Translations under genes and position numbers: made by a program | Part shown: one piece after another, positions 1-6,200 of the stretch | Layout: each line of letters begins with the position of its first letter | How positions within the stretch are numbered: the stretch's first letter is position 1 | The notes under the pieces: model-generated | What the model saw: the letters and a program-made list of their open reading frames with translations, nothing else | The model's database searches: none | Told to the model about the DNA's origin: nothing | NCBI GenBank assembly: GCA_027322565.1 | Contig: DAHVRG010000194.1 | Location: 1 to 10,942 of the forward strand | Reading direction: 5' to 3' | Source of the DNA: Georgenia sp. | GTDB lineage: Bacteria; Actinomycetota; Actinomycetes; Actinomycetales; Actinomycetaceae | Length of the DNA: 10,942 nucleotides

Positions 1-653
1 CCGGTGCCGACGCCGCCGGCTGCGGCGACCGCGACGAGCAGGAGGACGGCGACCGGCCGGCGCTGCAGCCGACCGGTGCGCCAGGTCGCCCAGACGAGCG
101 CACCGAGGCCGCCCGCGAGGGCGAGCGGCAGGGCGAGGGACTCGCGGGCGGTGCCGAGGAGGATCGCCCCGACGAGCACGACGGCGGGTGCCACCAGCGC
201 CCACGCCGGACGGCGGGTCCGCAGCGAGACCGTGACGGCGACGAGGGAGGCGAGGAGGGCGAGGAGGTAGGGCGCGGTGAGGAGGTTGCCAACGGCGCCG
301 AGCGGCGGCGCGAGGGTGACGATCTCCTTCCACGACGTCACCGTGCCACTGCCGACGGCCCCGACCGTCTGCGGCGTCGGGACGACCCCGGCGAGCGCGG
401 TGCCCGGTGCCCCGAGCGACGAGCCGAGGACGGCGGCGGCGAGCGTCGCGGCCAGCACGGTGAGGGTGGTCCACCGCCGCCACGCCCCGAGGGTGGCCAC
501 GAGGGTGCCGAGGAGCACTCCGCCGACCGCGGCGGCCGCGAGGCGGGCACTGGCGAAGGCCGGTACGAGCGGGGTCAGCGCGACAAGCACGAGCCCAGCC
601 GGGACGAGGACGTCGACGGCGCGGGAGCGGAGGAGGCCGAGGTAGCCGGTCAC
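1..653 (-). CDS. TgpA-like transglutaminase-family membrane protein, N-terminal part (partial)
   Basis: This reading frame is open from a GTG at 653-651 to the left edge, giving 217 residues without a stop. The GTG shares bases with the TGA of the DUF58 gene (GTGA, 4-base overlap), so translation is probably coupled. Purine-rich bases (AGGCGGAG) sit about five bases upstream. The fragment is almost wholly hydrophobic, with membrane segments near residues 15-34, 38-57, 63-81, 124-143, 150-168, 173-190 and 200-215. A non-membrane loop at about 83-123 contains VVPTPQTV and TSWKEIVTL..PPLG. I recognise this loop from the N-terminal membrane region of actinobacterial transglutaminase-domain proteins that follow MoxR and DUF58. 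The predicted Cys-His-Asp transglutaminase domain would lie outside the window, so catalysis cannot be judged here. Family members are envelope proteins with a papain-like extracellular domain; the substrate is unknown. Confidence 0.85.
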   Translation of the reverse strand, partial: MTGYLGLLRSRAVDVLVPAGLVLVALTPLVPAFASARLAAAAVGGVLLGTLVATLGAWRRWTTLTVLAATLAAAVLGSSLGAPGTALAGVVPTPQTVGAVGSGTVTSWKEIVTLAPPLGAVGNLLTAPYLLALLASLVAVTVSLRTRRPAWALVAPAVVLVGAILLGTARESLALPLALAGGLGALVWATWRTGRLQRRPVAVLLLVAVAAAGGVGT

Positions 654-1918
654 CGGCGCTCCGCCTTCCGGAAGCCGCGGCGCAGCTCGGCGAGCTCACC
701 GATGGTCAGCACGGTGACGACGCCGACGCTGTGCACCGTGGTCTGCGCGCCGGTGACGACCTGGACCGCGAAGGCCCGGGCGTCGATCGGCAGCACCGCG
801 CCGGCGGCGCGCAGGTCGGCAGGGGTCACCGTGGAGCCGCAGACGAGCACGACCATCGAGGCGCGCTCGACGTCCCGGCTGATCTGGTGGGCGATGCTCA
901 CCACCCCGTTCGGGCCGTCGCCGAGCTCGAGCCGCGTCAGGCTGTCGAGGTACTGGCCCGGCGTGACGGCGCGCAGCGTCTCGTGGGTGGTGAGCGTGGT
1001 GAGGTCCTTGTCCTCGCGCATCGCCTCGAGCCCGAGCGAGCCGAGGGTGGAGACGGCGACCTCGAACTCCTCGGCGTCGCCGTAGTCGCGAACGTTGCGG
1101 GACATCCCGACGACGAGGTGGGAGCGCCGGGTCTCCTCGAACTGGCGGACCATGAGCTTGCCGGTGCGCGCGGAGGTGCGCCAGTGCACGTGCCGGCGGT
1201 CGTCGCCGGGCACGTACTCGCGCAGCGCGTGGAAGGACAGGTCCGCACTGGTGATGTCGCGGGTGGGGCGGCCCTCGAGGTCGTGGATGAAACCGGCCGC
1301 CGACGAGCTGAGCGGCACCGTCCGGGGGTGGACGTAGAGCTCCTGCGGGCCGCCCCAGACGACGCCGCGGCGCATGAGGCCGAGCGGGTCGCCACGCACC
1401 GTGCGCACCGGGCCGACGTCGATGACGCTGCGCCGAGAGGTGGGGATGGCGAAGATCTCCTCGTGGTCGCCGCCGGCGGGCAGGCCGGGCAGGTGGAAAC
1501 CGACCTCGGTGCGCCCCACCGGCAGCTCGACGCGCGCGGCGAGGACGGGGCGCTGGGCGACGTTGCGGACGGTGACACCGGCCATCGCCCGCTCCCCCAC
1601 GACGACCCGTCGGTCGCTCAGCGCGAGCGACACCTCGTAGGGGTGGCGTCCGAGGGTGAAGGCGAGGGCGGCGAGGAAGGTCGTCACGAGCACCCCGCCG
1701 AGGACGACGAACTCGAGCCAGCCGAGCCGGCGGCCGGCGACGAGGGCGAGGACACCGACGCCGAGGGCGACCCAGCCGGCGACGCTCACCGCGCGCAGCG
1801 CGCGTCCCAGCCCGAGGCGCGGGCCGCGGGTGCGGTCGACGAGGGTGCGCAGCGCGCTCGTCTCCGCCAGCCGGTCGGAGAGTGCGGTGCCGCGGGTCGA
1901 GGAGGTCGGCTCGCTCAC
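650..1918 (-). CDS. DUF58 domain membrane protein
   Basis: The product is 422 residues from a GTG start at 1918-1916, three bases after the MoxR stop; no clear Shine-Dalgarno site is seen, so reinitiation after MoxR is likely. The N-terminal tail has about 42 residues. Two membrane helices follow at about 43-61 and 67-89, then a beta-rich region at about 95-200. The DUF58 signature lies at 225-262: ADLSFHALREYVPGDD, then RRHVHWRTSARTGKLMVRQF. DUF58 proteins are usually encoded next to MoxR ATPases and are thought to be membrane-associated clients or partners of them. After the signature the chain resembles a von Willebrand A-like fold, but the strand that normally carries an Asp-x-Ser-x-Ser metal site reads LVVGMSRN (268-275), so the site looks degenerate. 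The molecular role is unknown; the family call is firm. Confidence 0.93.
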   Translation of the reverse strand: MSEPTSSTRGTALSDRLAETSALRTLVDRTRGPRLGLGRALRAVSVAGWVALGVGVLALVAGRRLGWLEFVVLGGVLVTTFLAALAFTLGRHPYEVSLALSDRRVVVGERAMAGVTVRNVAQRPVLAARVELPVGRTEVGFHLPGLPAGGDHEEIFAIPTSRRSVIDVGPVRTVRGDPLGLMRRGVVWGGPQELYVHPRTVPLSSSAAGFIHDLEGRPTRDITSADLSFHALREYVPGDDRRHVHWRTSARTGKLMVRQFEETRRSHLVVGMSRNVRDYGDAEEFEVAVSTLGSLGLEAMREDKDLTTLTTHETLRAVTPGQYLDSLTRLELGDGPNGVVSIAHQISRDVERASMVVLVCGSTVTPADLRAAGAVLPIDARAFAVQVVTGAQTTVHSVGVVTVLTIGELAELRRGFRKAERR

Positions 1919-1921
1919 GGC

Positions 1922-2917
1922 TTACCGGTCGCCACCGCGGCGGGTGGGCGGGGCGATCTCGGCGAGGACGGCACGGACGGCGCCGGCCGCGGTCGCGCCC
2001 TCGTACTCCGCCTCGGCGTCGAGCACGAGGCGGTGGGCGAGCACCGGCTCGGCGAGGTCCTTGATGTCGTCGGGCACGACGTAGTTGCGGCCGTGGGCCG
2101 CTGCCCACGTCTTCGCCGCGCGGATGAGGCCGAGGGCGCCGCGGACGCTGACCCCGATGGTGACGTTCTCCGCGCGGCGGGTCTCGGCGACGATCCGGGA
2201 GACGTAGTCGAGGACGGCGGAGTCGACGTGGACGGTGCCGGCGAGCTCGATCATGTCGACGACGGCGGGGCCGGTGATGACCGGCGTGACGGCAGCGGCC
2301 CGGTCCCGGGTGGCGGCACCGGCGAGGATGCTCACGGTGGCGTTGTGGTCGGGGTAGCCGACCGACGTCTTCATGAGGAAACGGTCGAGCTGGGCCTCCG
2401 GCAGCCGGTAGGTGCCGGCCTGCTCCACCGGGTTCTGGGTGGCGATGACGAGGAAGGGGCGCCCGACGTCGTACGTGACGCCGTCGAAGGTGACCCGCCC
2501 CTCCTCCATGACCTCGAGGAGGGCGGACTGCGTCTTCGGCGAGGCGCGGTTGATCTCGTCGGCGAGGACGACGGAGGCGAAGACCGGGCCGCGGTGGAAC
2601 TCGAACTCCTGGGTCCGCGGGTCGAGGATCGACACGCCGGTGACGTCGGAGGGCAGCAGGTCCGGGGTGAACTGGATGCGCGAGCTCGTCGTGCGCACCG
2701 CCGCGGCCAGCGCCCGGGCGAGCTGGGTCTTGCCGGTGCCCGGGACGTCCTCGAGGAGCACGTGCCCGCCGCTGAGCATCGTGGTGACGACGAGCCGGAC
2801 GACGTTCGCCTTGCCGACGACGGCGACGCCGACGGCGGAGACGATCTTCTCGAAGGTGTCGGCGAACCAGGCCGCCTGTTCGGGGGTCATCGTCGTCTGC
2901 TGCTCGGTCATGGTCAT
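1922..2917 (-). CDS. moxR: MoxR-family AAA+ ATPase
   Basis: The product is 331 residues. I chose the ATG at 2917-2915 because GGAG lies seven bases upstream; a second ATG two codons later is spaced less well, and a longer open frame would run into the preceding gene. The AAA+ motifs are intact: Walker A DVPGTGKT (57-64), Walker B VLADE (117-121), sensor 1 ATQNP (159-163), the LDRF arginine-finger region with Arg179, and sensor 2 VSVRG (256-260). The segment NRASPKTQSALLEVMEEG after Walker B is typical of MoxR. MoxR proteins are cytoplasmic hexameric ATPases that act as chaperones for maturation or activation of protein complexes, typically with DUF58 or VWA partners. The gene lies 37 bases after the giant surface gene and 3 bases before DUF58, so all three are probably co-transcribed. 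The client is not shown by sequence; the surface protein or the envelope partners are candidates. Confidence 0.96.
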   Translation of the reverse strand: MTMTEQQTTMTPEQAAWFADTFEKIVSAVGVAVVGKANVVRLVVTTMLSGGHVLLEDVPGTGKTQLARALAAAVRTTSSRIQFTPDLLPSDVTGVSILDPRTQEFEFHRGPVFASVVLADEINRASPKTQSALLEVMEEGRVTFDGVTYDVGRPFLVIATQNPVEQAGTYRLPEAQLDRFLMKTSVGYPDHNATVSILAGAATRDRAAAVTPVITGPAVVDMIELAGTVHVDSAVLDYVSRIVAETRRAENVTIGVSVRGALGLIRAAKTWAAAHGRNYVVPDDIKDLAEPVLAHRLVLDAEAEYEGATAAGAVRAVLAEIAPPTRRGGDR

Positions 2918-2924
2918 GCGTCTG

Positions 2925-2928
2925 CTCC
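2925..2928 (-). promoter_or_regulatory. Shine-Dalgarno site of the MoxR gene
   Basis: GGAG, read on the minus strand, lies seven bases before the ATG at 2917 and decides this start over the second ATG at 2911. The 37-base gap to the preceding stop shows no hairpin or promoter-like pattern, which supports read-through from the surface protein gene. Confidence 0.7.
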
Positions 2929-2954
2929 GTGTGAGGTGGGGAGTGTGGCAGGTC

Positions 2955-3233
2955 CTACCACGTGAGGGTGTCGGTGAGGTCGAGCCCGTTGCCCCGCACC
3001 CGGACGGTAACCCGTTCGCCCGGGAACCCGCGCCACGTGTTCGACTCCCAGCGGCCGGAGCCGGAGAGCTGGACGTTGGAGTAGGAGCGCCACGGGTTGG
3101 TGGGCTCTGTCGAGGCGTCGAAGGAGATCGTGTACCGGCCTGACGGCAGGTTCTCGTAGTCCACGGCGAGCAGGCGGCACTCCGAACGACACCCGCCGTC
3201 GACACGCGAGCCCTTGGCCATCGTGACGCTGGG
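2955..3233 (-). other. C-terminal Cys-containing domain of the surface protein
   Basis: Residues about 1977-2068 follow a Pro/Glu-rich hinge. The order is a close Cys pair (1991 and 1995), a SGRYTISFD strand, a GRWESN segment, a GFPGERVTVRV strand and a terminal LTW. From memory, this pattern recurs at the outer ends of actinobacterial surface proteins. Relatives that I recall carry a second Cys pair (in the strand after YT and before the YGFPG-like turn); here those places hold Phe and Thr/Trp. A tip or ligand-binding domain is the natural guess but is unproven. Confidence 0.5.
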
Positions 3234-6200
3234 CTCGGGCGGCTCCGGGTCCGGGCGGCGCACCGGCGCGTCGATGGTGGTCACCGACGCCGACGCCGTG
3301 CGGACCTCGCCGTCGGCCCGTTGCGCGCGGACCTGGGCGCGGTACGTCGTCTCCCAGTCGCCGTTGATCTTCCGGTTGCCGCTGGCCGGGACGTTCTGCC
3401 AGCTGCCCCAGCTGCCGGACCCGTTGTCGATGCGCAGCTGGACGCTCGTCACCTCGCGCCCGTTCCCGCCGGGGGTGGTCCAGCTGAACGTGGCACCGGG
3501 CTGCTCGCTCACGCCGTCGGTGAAGCCGTCGTGGCGTCCGTGGCGCTGGCTGCTCATCGTCGCCTGGCCGAAGGGCCCGAAGGGCACGACGGTGTTCGAC
3601 GTGGGGCTGGCCTCGCCGCAGTAGGTGTTGCACGAGCGCACCTGGAAGCTGTAGCTCGACCCGTTGGTCAGGCCGGTGACCACCCGGTTCGACGGGACCT
3701 GGGTCCACGCACCGCTGCCGATGCGGTACTCGTAGCGGCGGATCGGGTCGCCGTTGTCGGGCGGCGCGCCGAAGGTCAGTGTCGCACGCCGGTCGCCCTC
3801 CGTCGCCGTCACGCCGGTGACCCGGTCGGGCTGGAGGAAGGACCGGACGGGCGCGGACGGTGGGCTCGCCGGCGAGGTGCCGGCCTTGTTGGTCGCGGCG
3901 ACGGTGACCGTGTAGTCGCTGCCCGCGGGGGCGTCCTCGGTGAAGGACGTCTGCCCGCCCGGGAGGGTGAAGGACTTGTACTGCGCCCCGTCCCGGCGGA
4001 TGACGACGTCGTAGGAGGCGACCGGGTCCCCGTTGGCCGCCGGAGCCTCCCAGGACGCGGTGATCTGGGCGCTGACCGGGGAGTCCACCCGTTGCGCGAG
4101 CGGGGCGACCGGCTGGTCCGGGACGCCGGCAGGCACCTCGGGCGCCGACCACTCCGACCACTCGCTCGGGTCGGGGGCGTCGTTGTGCGCCCGGACCCGC
4201 ACGGTGTAGGACTGCCCGTTCTGCAGCCCGGTCCACGTGTGCGAGTTGCCGGTGACGGAGATCTGGCCCCCGCCCGGCGAGGGTGCGATCTGCAGGTCGT
4301 AGGACGTCACGGCGGAGCCGCGGCTCTCCGGGGTGGCCCACTCGACCGCGAGCTCGCCGTCGCCGAAGGTGAGCACCGGCGCGGCTGGACGCTCGGGCTT
4401 GACGTCGGGGCGGGCCATCGCCGAGGGCCCGGACGGCTCGGAGTCACCGACCTTGTTCACGGCGACGACCGTGAAGGTGTACTCGACGTCGTTGGTCAGC
4501 CCGTCGATGGTGCACGTCGTCGTCGGGCAGTCCCGGCTCACCCCGGCGGCCTCGACGCGGTAGCCGGTGATCGGGGCACCGTTGTCCGCCGGCGCGGACC
4601 AGCTGAGCACGACGGTGCGGTCCCGGACCTCGACCACCCGCGGCGGGGCCGGACGCTCCGGGACGCCGATGACCGAGTAGGTGATCCGTCCGTCGACGAA
4701 GCGCTCGCGGTCCCCGGTGACGTCCTGTACCGAGAAGCGGGTCGTGGCCCGTCCGACGAAGTCCTCCCCGGCGGTGACGGTGACGGTGGACGCGTCGATG
4801 GTCGGTGGCGGGCCGCCGGTCTCGGACACGGCGTCGACGACGGTGAGCGGCTCCCCCGGGAACGGGTTGAACGCCCCCTGGAGCACGTCGACGGTGCGCG
4901 ACTCGCCCTGTTCGAGCTCGCCGAGGTCGACGTCGTTGACCGTCGCCAGTCGCCGGTTCGACGCCGTGACGGTGACCTCGACGACGCCGGGCACCGGCTC
5001 GGACTTCCCGTCGGAGACGGTGATCTCGACGTTGCCGGTCGTTCCGCGCGGGGTGTCGGCGGGGGCCGAGACGGTGAGGTTCGGCCCGTCGAGGCGCGCG
5101 TCGACCCCCTCGGGTGCGCGCACGAGCTCGAAGCGCAGCTGGTTCCAGTCCCCGGCGTCGGGGTCCTGGGACAGCTGGCGCAGGTTGAGCACCTGCGGCG
5201 CCTCCGCCGGCGCCACCTCGACCGCCGCGCCGTCGAAGGTGGGCGGGGTGTTCTCGGTGGACTCGACGGTGATGTCGAGGGTGAGCACCGCCGTCCGGCC
5301 CTCCGGGTCCTGCGCACTCGCACCGTCGGTGACCTCGAAGGTCAGCGTCGCCGGGCCGGCGTAGGCGGGGGCCGAGGTGAAGGTCAGCGTCGTCGGGCCG
5401 ACGACGGGCGAGCTCCCGTCGGAGTTCGTCGCCCGCACCTTGGACTCGTCGGTGAGGCGCACATCCTTGCCGCTCGGCGCGATGACGTAGTCGGCCAGCT
5501 CGATCTCGCGCGTCTCCCCCGTCGCGACGACGATCGGCTCGGCGTCGGTCCGCAGCACCGGACCGGAGTCGTCCAGGCCGGGGACGTCGACGAAGGCGTA
5601 CGCCGTCAGCCCGTCCTGGTCGGTGACCGAGTAGGTGAGCACCTGGCGGCCCGGCTGGACGTCGACCTGGACCTGCCGGTCGACGACGGCGGCGCCCTCG
5701 GGCGCGTCGACGAGGTCGACGGTGAGCCGGTCGCGGGTTCCGTCGGGGTCGAAGTCGTTGTCGAGGACGGGGATGGAGACCCGTTCCTGGTCGAGGATGG
5801 TGATCGTCCGGACGAGGTCGTCGACGGCCACGGGTGGCTGGAGCTCGGCGTCGGCGGACACGTGCACCGTGATGATCCCGGTCGAGGTGCCGCCGCGCTG
5901 GTCGCTCACGTGGTACGGCAGGGCGAAGGTGCCCTCCTGCTCCGGCGTCGTGATCCGCAGCGTCCCACTGTCGACCTGCTCCACCGCGAGGTCCGGGACC
6001 GCGTCGAAGGCGGGGTCGCCGAGGTAGAGCGGGTCACCGTCGGGGTCGGTGTCGTTGAGCAGCGGGTCGAAGTCGACGACGCGGCCGGGCTGGACGACGA
6101 GCTCGTCGTCCACCGCCTGCGGGGCGCGGTTGAGCTCGGGTGGGGCGACGACGGCGACCCGCACCGGCGCGCTGGCGTACGCCCCCATCCGGTCGCGCAC

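Noticed and set aside
4..645. Plus-strand open frames at the left edge
   Set aside because: They are antisense to the TgpA-like gene, whose minus-strand frame shows regular membrane segments and a recognisable loop motif.
696..2108. Open frame of 470 codons on the minus strand overlapping DUF58 and MoxR
   Set aside because: Composed almost entirely of Arg, Pro, Ala and Gly, and out of frame with both recognised genes.
731..2965. Open frame of 744 codons on the plus strand opposite DUF58 and MoxR
   Set aside because: It is very rich in Gly, Ala, Asp, Glu, Arg and Val, has no domain pattern and lies antisense to two genes with intact motifs. Long antisense frames are expected in DNA this GC-rich.
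2918..3205. N-terminal extension of the MoxR protein
   Set aside because: The same frame is open upstream, but it covers the end of the surface protein gene, has no MoxR-like sequence and ignores the GGAG site placed before the ATG at 2917.
2914..4341. Open frame of 475 codons on the minus strand inside the FN3 region
   Set aside because: Arg/Pro/Gly-rich composition in an alternate frame of the surface protein gene; the main frame has clear FN3 motifs throughout.
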